From NCBI GenBank assembly GCA_964482955.1, contig CAYZZW010000004.1, positions 1 to 64,000 on the forward strand: a stretch of 64,000 bases of DNA, read 5' to 3'. Origin of the DNA: JAPLSN01 sp964482955 (GTDB taxonomy: Bacteria > Spirochaetota > Spirochaetia > Treponematales > UBA12059). Below the pieces are notes generated by a model that saw only the letters and a program-made list of their open reading frames with translations, had not been told where the DNA came from and did no database searches. Below, in pieces: positions 35,801-44,661 of the stretch (within the stretch, counting starts at the first letter, position 1; the number at the start of each line of letters is the position of its first letter). A program made the position numbers and the translations under genes.

Positions 35801-36937
35801 TCGGCCCGCGTGCCGCGCGTGTCGCTCGACACCCGCGACGTCTCGGTGTTCGTCACGTCCTCCGCCGCGGGCTTCTCCCCGAACGGCGACGGCAAGTTCG
35901 ACGAGCTCTCCTTCGGCGCCATCGTGACGCCCAAGGACGGCGTCGCGTCCTGGTCGCTCAAGGTGCTCGACAAGAAGGGCCAGGCGATCCGCTCGTGGAC
36001 GGGCACGGGCTCGGGTTCCGTCCCGGCCAAGACCCCCTGGAACGGCCTCGGCGACGACGGCACGCTCCGCCAGGGCGCCTTCACCGCCGTCTTCGCGGTC
36101 GAGTACGAGCGCGGCGACCTCGTCGAGGCGACGACGACCCCGTTCACCCTCGACACCGAAGGGCCGCGCATCTCGCTCAAGACCTCTCCCGAGTACTTCA
36201 GTCCCGACAACGACGGCGTCGACGACGAACTGGCCATCGACCTCTCGGTCGAGGACGCCTCGCCCGTCGCCGCCTGGAAGCTCGACATCACCGAAACCTC
36301 GTCCGAGAACATCGACGGCCCCGGCAAGCAGCGCGCCTTCACGGGCTTCGGCGGCACGGGCACGCCGGCGTCGCGCATCGTGTGGGACGGCCGTTCGCGC
36401 AAGGGCGAGCTCGTCGATTCCGCCACCGATTACCCGATCGGCCTCTCCGTCGTCGACGCGTGGGGCAACGAGGCGACCATGACCACCACGGTGACCACGG
36501 ACATCCTCGTCATCAAGGAAGGCGACCGCTACAAGATCAAGGTGCCCTCCATCGTGTTCGTCCCGATGCGCGTGGACTTCTCCGGCCTTCCGGCCGACCG
36601 CCTCGACCGCAACATGCTCGTGCTCAAGCGCATCGCCGCCAGCTTGAACCGCTTCAAGGACTACCGCGTCGCGGTGGAAGGCCACGCGGTGAACGGCGCC
36701 AAGCTCGAAGGGAAAGGCGCCGCCGCCGTCGAGCAGGAAGAGACGTCGTTCACGCTGCCGTTCTCGATCAAGCGCGCGCAGTCGATCCTCGACATGCTCG
36801 TGAAGCTCGGCGTGGACCGCGCGCGGCTCACGGTGGTCGGCCGCGGCTCGAGCAGTCCCGCCGTGCCGCTCACCGACGTGGAAAACCGCTGGAAGAACCG
36901 CCGAGTCGAGTTCATCCTCGAAAAGAACGTGAAGTAA
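32810..36937 (+). CDS. Giant OmpA-family protein with FlgD-Ig-like repeats
   Basis: A 1375-residue envelope protein. After a signal peptide (about 1-22), residues about 25-340 look like a beta-barrel (glycine/aromatic alternation; ends near GWAIAAGLAVPLGV). Then follow eight repeats of about 100 residues, each opening with a calcium-loop-like box such as FSPNGDGRKDAVTF and ending with WDGRD or WNGL, typical of FlgD-Ig domains; one copy (FDPSAEGDKG) is degenerate. Residues about 1244-1375 are an OmpA domain (VEGHAVNG, then RAQSILDML and GRGSSSPAVPL) that binds peptidoglycan. I infer an outer-membrane protein tied to the wall. GGAGG five bases upstream fixes the ATG at 32810. A strong bidirectional terminator follows. 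A TATACT box lies at 32675-32680. Confidence 0.93.
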   Translation: MSIKRKALVPLLGLVCAGIALAYDPPVGGDALSGLQFAPTVASGSSVTAADSPWADAANPAASGSQQRAVIDLSYVVLAGFEGGEGFGQGASLGLTLPKAYGVWTFGAGFLSVPDTIPSMPLGTSGTGRVSFSKDLYPNLNAGIGLEGRFGTAPSGDSDWALGASIGIIHSLGDVAFVRDLSWGLAVSGLGKAYAPSGAAAEGGSASGYPSPFTPAVGVRGNLVKTDSFRLGLALDLSSPFFQNLLFNAGLEAGIGKHVTARVGWNFNAREFGRGEHDSFLPSFGLTGLIPLDRKSDESFISKQGWDKSELKPTVAAQPLYDGGWAIAAGLAVPLGVVDKNPPKIAAKFPESKYDSYYISPNDDGKRDQVEFPLDIKDERYLQSYTMYVYKKGEEDKDPVRVIGNKEARPSTEGFKGVWDRITYVKKGIPVPETLSWNGVLESGEVAPDGDYVIVIEAKDDNGNLARSEPKAVSVDRTAPVATIEQPKGADDLIFSPDGDGAKDVLTLPQSGSKEDEWVGTVSDASGKAVRVAKTSAAAPAAFAWDGADDKGAVVPDGVYSYKLTTVDRGDNAAEATVGNIIVNTKKPPVNLSLDKAFFSPNKDGVKDTVGIVPDVPSLEGIASWKLDVKNAAGDEVWSVTGKGAEGVEAKRDFDGLRSGAVLPEGQYQATLAVLYRNGHAPTATTSKFVLDVTPPKAKLSVDRLAFDPSAEGDKGRVRVSQDASEETAWFAEIEGEGKVVRRFKFIGKPEASVDWDGRDEAGAIAADGLYAYSLASEDEAGNSFKTATGRIKLDTEKKAALLSTDRRAFSPNGDKVFDTVTISPDVRSSDAPVEWTLRINPVSDALKPVRTLTGKGAYPKPFAWDGKDDKGGRLPDGAYKARLDLLFANAATTTVETGEIALDTVAPKIEVRVDRVLFSPNGDGRKDAVTFTQVSVPGDSWDGAIMDAAGNKLRAYSWKNKAETFSWDGTDANGNKVPDGSYAYAVESTDAAGNTGSARVPRVSLDTRDVSVFVTSSAAGFSPNGDGKFDELSFGAIVTPKDGVASWSLKVLDKKGQAIRSWTGTGSGSVPAKTPWNGLGDDGTLRQGAFTAVFAVEYERGDLVEATTTPFTLDTEGPRISLKTSPEYFSPDNDGVDDELAIDLSVEDASPVAAWKLDITETSSENIDGPGKQRAFTGFGGTGTPASRIVWDGRSRKGELVDSATDYPIGLSVVDAWGNEATMTTTVTTDILVIKEGDRYKIKVPSIVFVPMRVDFSGLPADRLDRNMLVLKRIAASLNRFKDYRVAVEGHAVNGAKLEGKGAAAVEQEETSFTLPFSIKRAQSILDMLVKLGVDRARLTVVGRGSSSPAVPLTDVENRWKNRRVEFILEKNVK

Positions 36938-36950
36938 GATACGTTCGCGA

Positions 36951-36992
36951 AAAAAACGGGCCGCGTTCCCAAGGGAGCGCGGCCCGTTTTTT
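36951..36992. terminator. Bidirectional Rho-independent terminator
   Basis: A CGGGCCGCG / CGCGGCCCG stem with an inner CCC-AA-GGG stem, flanked by A6 on the left and T6 on the right, so it works on either strand. It ends the OmpA transcript and protects it from minus-strand readthrough. Confidence 0.9.
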
Positions 36993-37048
36993 GGTGTCAG
37001 ACACCCGCCACAATTAACCAAACACGGTGTCAGACACCCGCCACAATT
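36993..37048. repeat. Duplicated 23-bp REP-like palindromic repeat
   Basis: GGTGTCAGACACCCGCCACA followed by ATT occurs at 36993-37015 and again at 37026-37048. The core GGTGTC-A-GACACC is a perfect palindrome. This resembles REP elements that accompany IS200-like RAYT transposases in other genomes; no transposase is in the window. Confidence 0.85.
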
Positions 37049-37057
37049 CGCGGCGTC

Positions 37058-37091
37058 AAAAAAAGAGGCGCGACCGCCAGGGTCGCGCCTC
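37058..37091 (-). terminator. Rho-independent terminator of the liv operon
   Basis: An 11-bp GC stem (37065-37075 with 37081-37091, loop GCCAG) followed on the minus strand by T7 (37058-37064), 23 bases after the livF stop. Confidence 0.9.
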
Positions 37092-37113
37092 CGTCGTTCG
37101 GGTGAGTCGATCG

Positions 37114-37827
37114 TCAGGCGCCTGAGCCGGAACCGAGGTACGCCGCCCGGATGGACGGGTCGTTCTCGATGTCGCGGGCGTTGCCCGACTTCACGATGCG
37201 GCCCTGCTCGAGGACGTACGCGCGGTCGGCCACTTCGAGCGCCTGGAAGGCGTTCTGCTCGACGAGGAGGATCGTCTTGCCCATCTTGCGGATGGAGACG
37301 ATGATCTCGAAGACCGTCTGCACGAGAAGCGGCGCGAGCCCGAGGCTCGGCTCGTCCATGAGGACGAGGTCGCCGTTCGTCATGAGCGCGCGGCCCATCG
37401 CGAGCATCTGCTGCTCGCCGCCGGAGAGCGTGCCCGCGATCTGCTTGTCGCGTTCCTTCAGGCGGGGGAAGAGCTCGTACACCTTCTCGAGGTCCGCGGC
37501 GATGCCCTTCTTGTCCGTGCGCAGGTAGGCGCCGAGGAACAAGTTGTCGCGCACCGTGAGGTTCGTGAAGACGAGACGGCCTTCCGGCACGTGGCACACG
37601 CCGAGCTTGACGATCTTGGCCGGCTGGCGGCCGAGCTTCGTGCCCTTGTAGACGATGTCGCCCTTCGTGGTCTTGAGGAAGCCGGAGATCGCGTTGAGGA
37701 GCGTCGACTTGCCGGCGCCGTTCGCGCCGATGATCGTGACGATCTCGCCCTGGTTGACCTCGAGCGAGACGCCTTTGAGCGCCCGGATGCCGCCGTAGGC
37801 GACGTGGAGATCGTTGACGGTGAGCAT
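37114..37827 (-). CDS. livF: Branched-chain amino acid ABC transporter ATPase LivF
   Basis: A 237-residue ATPase of the LIV importer. Walker A is GANGAGKST (about 36-44), the signature is LSGGEQQMLAMGRAL, Walker B is LVLMDEPSLGLAP, and the H-loop region is ILLVEQN. It powers uptake of Leu/Ile/Val or related amides together with LivG and the permeases. Its ATG overlaps the livG stop by one base (TGATG). It is the last gene of the operon and is followed by a strong terminator. Confidence 0.96.
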   Translation of the reverse strand: MLTVNDLHVAYGGIRALKGVSLEVNQGEIVTIIGANGAGKSTLLNAISGFLKTTKGDIVYKGTKLGRQPAKIVKLGVCHVPEGRLVFTNLTVRDNLFLGAYLRTDKKGIAADLEKVYELFPRLKERDKQIAGTLSGGEQQMLAMGRALMTNGDLVLMDEPSLGLAPLLVQTVFEIIVSIRKMGKTILLVEQNAFQALEVADRAYVLEQGRIVKSGNARDIENDPSIRAAYLGSGSGA

Positions 37828-38603
37828 CAGTGTTTCCCTCCCTGGGCGCCGAGGTACGCTTCCACGACCTTCGGGTCGTTCCGCACCGTCTGGGCCGGGC
37901 CCTCGGCCAGCTTGCAGCCGAAGTTGAGCACGACGATGTCCTCGCAGAGCCCCATGACGAGATCCATGTGGTGCTCGATCACGAGGACCGACAGCTTGAA
38001 GCGGTCGCGGATCTCGCCGATGAGCTTCATGAGATTCTCGGTTTCGTCGGGATTCATGCCCGCCGCGGGTTCGTCGAGGAGGAGCACCTTCGGATCGAGC
38101 GCCAGGGCGCGGACGATCTCGAGCCGGCGCTGGAGGCCGTAGGGAAGGTTGTTGGCCTCGAGGTCGGCGCGGTCCTGGAGTCCCATGATCTCGAGGAGGC
38201 CCATCGCCTTGTCCTGGAGCGCCTTCTCCTCCTTCCGGAAGCGGGGCAGTCGCAGGATGGATTCGAGGATGCTGTACTGCGCGCCCATGTGGCACGCGGT
38301 CAGCACGTTCTCGTACACGGACAGGTTCTTGAACAATCGGATGTTCTGGAAGGTGCGCGTGACGCCGAGGTCGGCGATCTTGTAGGGCTCCATGTTCGAG
38401 ATGGGCTTGCCCCGGAAGGAGATGGTTCCCGCGCTCACCTTGTAGACGCCCGTGATCAGGTTGAAGATGGTCGTCTTGCCGGCTCCGTTCGGGCCGATGA
38501 GGCCCATGATGCCGCCTTCCCGCAACGAGAAAGTGACGTCGTTGACGGCCGTGAGGCCGCCGAAACGCTTGGTCAGGCCGTTGATTTCGAGGATGGCGCT
38601 CAC
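37827..38603 (-). CDS. livG: Branched-chain amino acid ABC transporter ATPase LivG
   Basis: A 258-residue ATPase. Walker A is GPNGAGKTT, Q-loop region TRTFQNIRLF, LivG-type signature LPYGLQRRLEIVRAL, Walker B VLLLDEPAAGMNP and VIEHHMDLVM for the H-loop. It pairs with LivF on the cytosolic face of the LivHM permease. The C-terminal VEAYLG segment is typical of the subfamily. The start is GTG at 38603, overlapping the livM stop (GTGA). Confidence 0.96.
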   Translation of the reverse strand: MSAILEINGLTKRFGGLTAVNDVTFSLREGGIMGLIGPNGAGKTTIFNLITGVYKVSAGTISFRGKPISNMEPYKIADLGVTRTFQNIRLFKNLSVYENVLTACHMGAQYSILESILRLPRFRKEEKALQDKAMGLLEIMGLQDRADLEANNLPYGLQRRLEIVRALALDPKVLLLDEPAAGMNPDETENLMKLIGEIRDRFKLSVLVIEHHMDLVMGLCEDIVVLNFGCKLAEGPAQTVRNDPKVVEAYLGAQGGKH

Positions 38604-39580
38604 GGCTGCCCCCTTTTCGCGCCCGTGGCGGGGCGTTCGAGTTCGGCCTCGGCTTGCGCGTCGGCGTCCGCCTTTTCGGCGATGGCCTTCATCTGCGCCA
38701 TGTGCCTGCGCGCCGCGAAGTGCTTGCGGATCGAATTCGGCGTGAGCTCGAAGCCGCCCATGAGGCCCTTCGGCCTCGAGATCATCACGATGATGACCGC
38801 GACGCCGTAGAACACGAGGCGCCAGAGGTCGAAGATCCGGAGCATTTCCGGCAGGAAGGTCAGGAACACCGCCGCGATCACCGAGCCGGAGATGGAGCCC
38901 ATGCCGCCGAGGATGACCATGATCGTCAGCTCCGTGGACTTCGTCATGTTGAAGATCTTGGGCTGGATGAAGGTCAGGTAGTTGCCCAGCATGAAGCCCG
39001 CGATGCCGGCGTACACCGCGCTCACGACGAGCGCGATCATCTTGTACTTGAAGACGTTGACGCCGGATACCTGCGCGGCCAGCTCCTCCTCGCGGACGGC
39101 GATCATGTTGCGGCCGTGGCGCGAGCGCACGAGGTTGGCCAGGAACAGCACCGCGATCACGTCGATCGCGAGGATGATCCAGATGTCGTAGGCGTGCTTG
39201 GTCTGGCCGAGCGGCCAGCCGCGCGAACCGCCGAAGCGCTGCACGTTGTTGAAGATCAGGCGGATGGCCTCGCCGAAGCCGAGCGTGGCGATGCAGAAGT
39301 AGTCGCCCTTGAGGTTGAGCGAGATGCGCCCGATGAACCAGCTCACGATGCCGGCCGCCGCGCCGCCCGCGGCGATGCCGAGGACGTAGTGGAGGCCGAA
39401 GCCGGCCGGCGACATGGTCGGCGACACGGTGACGAGCGCGCCGACGTACGCGCCGATGGCCATGAAGCCCGCGTGTCCGAAGGAAAAGAGCCCGGTGAAC
39501 CCGGTGAGGAGGCTCAACCCGAGGACCGCGATCAGGTTGATGCCGGAGAGCATGATGATGCCCTGGTAGTATGCGTCCAT
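38600..39580 (-). CDS. livM: Branched-chain amino acid ABC transporter permease LivM
   Basis: A 326-residue permease with 8-10 membrane segments. Family motifs are GFTGLFSFGHAGFMAIGAY and the cytosolic coupling loop GRNMIAVREEELAAQVSGVN. It has an extra charged C-terminal tail of about 35 residues (AARRHMAQMKAIAEKADADA onward) that looks helical and is absent from many homologues. It starts ten bases after livH and overlaps livG. Confidence 0.95.
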   Translation of the reverse strand: MDAYYQGIIMLSGINLIAVLGLSLLTGFTGLFSFGHAGFMAIGAYVGALVTVSPTMSPAGFGLHYVLGIAAGGAAAGIVSWFIGRISLNLKGDYFCIATLGFGEAIRLIFNNVQRFGGSRGWPLGQTKHAYDIWIILAIDVIAVLFLANLVRSRHGRNMIAVREEELAAQVSGVNVFKYKMIALVVSAVYAGIAGFMLGNYLTFIQPKIFNMTKSTELTIMVILGGMGSISGSVIAAVFLTFLPEMLRIFDLWRLVFYGVAVIIVMISRPKGLMGGFELTPNSIRKHFAARRHMAQMKAIAEKADADAQAEAELERPATGAKRGQP

Positions 39581-39590
39581 AGCCTCTCTC

Positions 39591-40469
39591 CTACGCCTTG
39601 TCCTCGGTCACTTTGCCCATCAGCCCGGACGGCCTGAAGATCAGGACGCCGATCAGGATGGCGAAGGACAGGAGGTCCCGGTACTGCGACGAGAAGTAGC
39701 CGGACACGAGGGTTTCGATCACGCCGAGGATGACGGATCCCAACACCGCGCCGGGCAGGCTGCCGAGGCCGCCGAACACCGCCGCGATGAACGATTTCGT
39801 GGTGATATTGCCGATCTGCGGGTACACCGTGTATTTCATCCCGAAGAACACCCCGGCCACGCCGGCCAGGAATCCGCCGAGGGCGAAGACCACGATGACG
39901 ATGAGGTCGGTGTTGATGCCCATGAGGGCGCTGGCTTTCATGTTGTAGGCCGACGCCTGGATGGCCTTGCCCATCTTCGTCTTGTCGATGAAGAGGACGA
40001 GCGCCGTCAGGCAGACCGCCGAGACCGCGAACATGAGCAGGTCGAGCTGGCCGATGGACACCGGGCCGAGCGGGACCTGGACGCGCGATACGATGTCCGG
40101 ATAGGTCTTGAACGTCGGGCCGATCGTCGCGATGACGAAGTTCTCGATGAACATCGAGGCGCCCATCGCGGAGATGATGAAATAGAGGAAGGGGGCGCGC
40201 CGCTCGCGGAGCGGCTTGTAGGCCACGCGCTCGACGAGGACGGCCACGAGCGCCGTGCCGAGCGAGGCGACCGCGAAGGCCACGCCGAAGGGCAGCTTGA
40301 ACGCCGTGAGGGCGTAGAACCCGAAGTACGCGCCGAGCATGATGACGCCGCCGTGCGCGAAGTTCGAGAAGTTCATGATGCTGTACACGAGCGAATAACC
40401 GACCGCCATCAGCGCGTATACGGAGCCGATGGAAAGGCCATTGATCAGCTGTTGCAGGAATTGGGTCAT
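39591..40469 (-). CDS. livH: Branched-chain amino acid ABC transporter permease LivH
   Basis: A 292-residue permease. Its N-terminus LQQLINGLSIGSVYALMAVG and NFAHGGVIMLGAY match the LivH family, and FGGLGSLPGAVLGSVILGV near the C-terminus is the usual coupling loop region. It is separated from the binding-protein gene by 126 bases holding a strong terminator, so its expression depends on partial readthrough or a separate promoter that I cannot see. Confidence 0.95.
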   Translation of the reverse strand: MTQFLQQLINGLSIGSVYALMAVGYSLVYSIMNFSNFAHGGVIMLGAYFGFYALTAFKLPFGVAFAVASLGTALVAVLVERVAYKPLRERRAPFLYFIISAMGASMFIENFVIATIGPTFKTYPDIVSRVQVPLGPVSIGQLDLLMFAVSAVCLTALVLFIDKTKMGKAIQASAYNMKASALMGINTDLIVIVVFALGGFLAGVAGVFFGMKYTVYPQIGNITTKSFIAAVFGGLGSLPGAVLGSVILGVIETLVSGYFSSQYRDLLSFAILIGVLIFRPSGLMGKVTEDKA

Positions 40470-40538
40470 GATATCCCCGATCGTCTGGATTGGGACGGAC
40501 GAGGGTCCGCGAACGGAACCGTCGGATCCCCGTGACCG

Positions 40539-40579
40539 AAAAAAAAGCCGGCCCCTTCGGGCTACCCGCGGGGGCCGGC
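40539..40579 (-). terminator. Internal terminator between livK and livH
   Basis: A 9-bp stem GCCGGCCCC / GGGGCCGGC (40547-40555 with 40571-40579) followed on the minus strand by T8 (40539-40546), starting 17 bases after the livK stop. It would make the binding protein far more abundant than the permeases and ATPases, as is common in ABC operons. Confidence 0.88.
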
Positions 40580-40595
40580 GTGTCGCCTGTCGGGC

Positions 40596-41756
40596 TTAGT
40601 TGCCCGGGGCGTAGCTCTGCTGGAACACGTACTTGCCGCCCACGACCTTGAGGATCGCGCCGTCCTTGCCTTCCGGATTGTGGGTCTCGGCGCTGATGCG
40701 GATGCGGCCCGTGATGCCCTGGATGTCCGTGGTCTCGAACGCCTTGGCGAGGGCTTCGCCGTCGACCTTGCCGGCCCTCTGGAGGCCGTCGACGAGCATG
40801 AGCACCGCGTCGTGGACGAGGAAGCCGTTGAGCTCGGTTTCCTTGCCGTACTTGGTCCGATAGCGGGCCTTGTAGTCCTGGACGGTCGGCTGGTCGTAGT
40901 CGAGGTGGTTCACGAAGTAACCGCCTTCGACCGCGGCGCCGCCCATGCTGATGAGCTGGTCCGAGGGCCAGCCGTCGCCGCCCATGAGCACGGCGTCGAT
41001 GCCGAGGTCGCGGGCCTGTTTGGCGGAGAGCGCCACTTCCTTGAAGAAGTAGGGCATGAAGATGATCTGGGGCTTCGCGGCCTTGATCTTGGAGAGCTGG
41101 GCGCGGAACTCGACCTCGCCGCCCTGGAAGCCTTCCTTGGCGACGATGGTGCCGCCCTTGGCGACGAAGGACTTCTCGAAGAACTCGGTGAGTCCCTGGG
41201 AGTAGTCGTCGGCGACGTCGTAGAGCACGGCGGCCTTGGTGAACTTGAGCACGTCGTAGGCGTAACCGGCGGCGACGGCGCCCTGGTACGGGTCGATGAA
41301 GCAGACGCGGAAGTTGTACGGCTTCACCTTGCCGTCCATCACGGTGACCTTCGGGTTCGTGGCCACGGTGGCGATGTCGGGCACCTTGCCCTGCTCGAGC
41401 ACGGACGCGATGGGGATGGCGTTGCCGGAGGCGTTCGGGCCGAGGATGCACACCACCTTGTCCTGGGAGATCAGGCGGTTGGTGACGTTGACGGCTTCCT
41501 GGGCGTCGCCCTTGTTGTCGTAGCCGATGACTTCGAGGGTGTACTTCTTGCCACCGACTTCGATGCCGCCCTTGGCGTTGTACTCTTCGAAGAGCATCTT
41601 GACGGTGTTGAGCTCGTTTTCGCCCCACACGGCCTGGTCGCCGGTGAGGGCTCCGAACCAACCCACCTTGATGACGTTGGACTTCGCCGAACCCGGGCAA
41701 CCCATGAGCATGAGGCCGGTGGCGAGCAGCGCGAGAATCAGCGCAGCTTTCTTCAT
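40596..41756 (-). CDS. livK: Branched-chain amino acid-binding lipoprotein (LIV substrate-binding protein)
   Basis: A 386-residue periplasmic-binding lipoprotein. The lipobox is LMGC (lipidated C20). Receptor-family motifs are KVGWFGALTGDQAVWG, VVCILGPNASGNAIPIASV and ILGVLYD-like KAAVLYDVADDYSQGL. It delivers substrate to LivHM; whether Leu/Ile/Val or another amide cannot be told. A near-perfect AGGAGGT lies eight bases before the ATG, with a promoter and a 12-bp palindrome upstream, so high and controlled expression is expected. First gene of the operon. Confidence 0.95.
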   Translation of the reverse strand: MKKAALILALLATGLMLMGCPGSAKSNVIKVGWFGALTGDQAVWGENELNTVKMLFEEYNAKGGIEVGGKKYTLEVIGYDNKGDAQEAVNVTNRLISQDKVVCILGPNASGNAIPIASVLEQGKVPDIATVATNPKVTVMDGKVKPYNFRVCFIDPYQGAVAAGYAYDVLKFTKAAVLYDVADDYSQGLTEFFEKSFVAKGGTIVAKEGFQGGEVEFRAQLSKIKAAKPQIIFMPYFFKEVALSAKQARDLGIDAVLMGGDGWPSDQLISMGGAAVEGGYFVNHLDYDQPTVQDYKARYRTKYGKETELNGFLVHDAVLMLVDGLQRAGKVDGEALAKAFETTDIQGITGRIRISAETHNPEGKDGAILKVVGGKYVFQQSYAPGN

Positions 41757-41792
41757 ACTGATCTACCTCCTGGAGGGATTTTACTCGGGATG

Positions 41793-41821
41793 AGTATAGT
41801 CTTGACCGCGTGATCACGCAA
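41793..41821 (-). promoter_or_regulatory. Promoter and operator-like palindrome of the liv operon
   Basis: On the minus strand: TTGCGT (41821-41816), 17 bases, TATACT (41798-41793), 37 bases before the livK ATG. The perfect 12-bp palindrome GCGTGATCACGC (41808-41819) overlaps the -35 box and the spacer, which would suit a repressor. Confidence 0.7.
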
Positions 41822-41904
41822 TGAGAATACGACGATTTCTTATCGATTGTGACGGGCTCGACGACGTACACCCTTTGGCGTATTCGCGCGCCCGCCCGGA
41901 AGGA

Positions 41905-42537
41905 TTACGGTTCGACGACGGCGGGAAAGGCGCGCTCGGGGGGCGCGGAACGCGAGAAGAACAGGAAGCGGTCGGCGAAGCGCGCGACGAAGGCTTCGCG
42001 TCCGGAAAAACCGTCCGGAAAGGAAAAGAACAGGAGGCGATCCGAAAGCCGCGCGGCCAGGACGCCCGTCGCCGGATCTTCGTAGAGTTCGGCGCCCGGC
42101 GCGAACGCGAGCGCTCGCGACGCCGAGCGCTTCCATGTTTCGGGCGGCGCCACGAAGGCGGTCGCGAGCCGGACCCGGATCCGCGCGGGCTCCGCGTCGT
42201 ATTCCCGCGTCCGGGGATAGTCGCGCCAGCGGATCCATGCGGCGTGGTCGGCGTAGTCCGCGGCGACGCAGGGCACCGCGTCGAGGCCGGGCACGGGCAG
42301 GCCCCGGGCGGCCGCCGGCCCGGACAGGAGGGCGTAGCGGACGGCCGGGGCAGACCCGGCGGGTGCCGGGAAAAACGCGGCCAGCGCGAGGGCCGCCGCC
42401 GCGACGGCGGTCATCCGGCGCGTCGTCGATCCGACCGCCGCGGCCGCGGTTTCTATCGGCCGGAACGCCGCGCGGAATATCGCCCGGACGCGTTCCAAAA
42501 ACGCGGCGAATCGTAGTAGACTGTCGTCGTTATTCAA
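41905..42537 (-). CDS. Small exported or anchored protein of unknown function
   Basis: A 210-residue frame if started at TTG 42537; an ATG at 42414 would give 169 residues that begin with a good signal peptide (TAVAAAALALAAFFPAPAGS). The earlier part is basic and GC3-rich like real coding sequence, so both starts are possible. The mature part has no motif that I know; YADHAAWIRWRDYP, then ELYEDPATGVLAARLSDR and RLLFFSFPDGFSGREAFVAR stand out. It ends 148 bases upstream of the livK ATG on the same strand, and is divergent from hutH, so its start overlaps the hutH promoter region. Confidence 0.6.
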   Translation of the reverse strand: MNNDDSLLRFAAFLERVRAIFRAAFRPIETAAAAVGSTTRRMTAVAAAALALAAFFPAPAGSAPAVRYALLSGPAAARGLPVPGLDAVPCVAADYADHAAWIRWRDYPRTREYDAEPARIRVRLATAFVAPPETWKRSASRALAFAPGAELYEDPATGVLAARLSDRLLFFSFPDGFSGREAFVARFADRFLFFSRSAPPERAFPAVVEP

Positions 42538-42561
42538 TCACGACCCCGGAGAGGAACACCC

Positions 42562-44106
<1,545 letters not shown>

Positions 44107-44186
44107 GCCATTCGCGGCTTCGGCTCCGTGGTTGCCTTCCATGCGGTTGGTCGATTTCATCGGTGGTCGGTTTCGTCGGAGGTGAC

Positions 44187-44606
44187 ATGCGCGCGTCCCT
44201 GTATCTCTACGAACCCCGCGGCGACTGCGTCCTCTGCGGTCGCCATGCGGACCGCGTCGTCCGGTACTCGTGCGACGACTGCGATCTCGACGATCCGGTC
44301 GTGGACGTGCCGATGCACCGCGCGTGCGGTCCGCGCGCCGGCTTTGCCACCGCCGCGGCCGGGGCGTTCGCGGGTGCGGCGCTGTGGGCCGCCCTCGTAA
44401 CCGCGGAACTCATCGTCGCGAACCTCGGGCGCTTCGCCGCGCGCGATTCGTTCGCGGCCCTGTTCGCGCGGCTGCCCGGCTGGCTCGTCGCGATCGACGG
44501 CGTCATCGCCTTGCTTGCCGGGCTCGTCGCGGCCGCCCGCTCGCACGCCGCCTGCCGCGACAGGATCAACCGCGCCATACGCCTGAAAAGCTACCCGGTG
44601 GATTGA
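44187..44606 (+). CDS. Small membrane protein with two CxxC pairs
   Basis: A 139-residue protein. The N-terminal ~45 residues are cytosolic or zinc-binding in look, with CVLC and CDDC pairs (plus a further Cys after MHRA). Two hydrophobic stretches follow (about 53-76 and 100-120), and a basic tail. GGAGG just upstream supports the ATG at 44187. I know no family; a zinc-ribbon membrane protein is the best description. It follows hutH by 80 bases in the same direction and could be co-transcribed with it. Confidence 0.72.
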   Translation: MRASLYLYEPRGDCVLCGRHADRVVRYSCDDCDLDDPVVDVPMHRACGPRAGFATAAAGAFAGAALWAALVTAELIVANLGRFAARDSFAALFARLPGWLVAIDGVIALLAGLVAAARSHAACRDRINRAIRLKSYPVD

Positions 44607-44661
44607 GCCGAAACTGCTTCGGGTTCGCCGTTGCCTTCCTCGCGGTGGGTTCTCTTCATTC

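Noticed and set aside
31511..37597. 2028-codon open frame on the minus strand
   Set aside because: Antisense of the OmpA/FlgD-Ig gene and others; it crosses a bidirectional terminator and has no domain.
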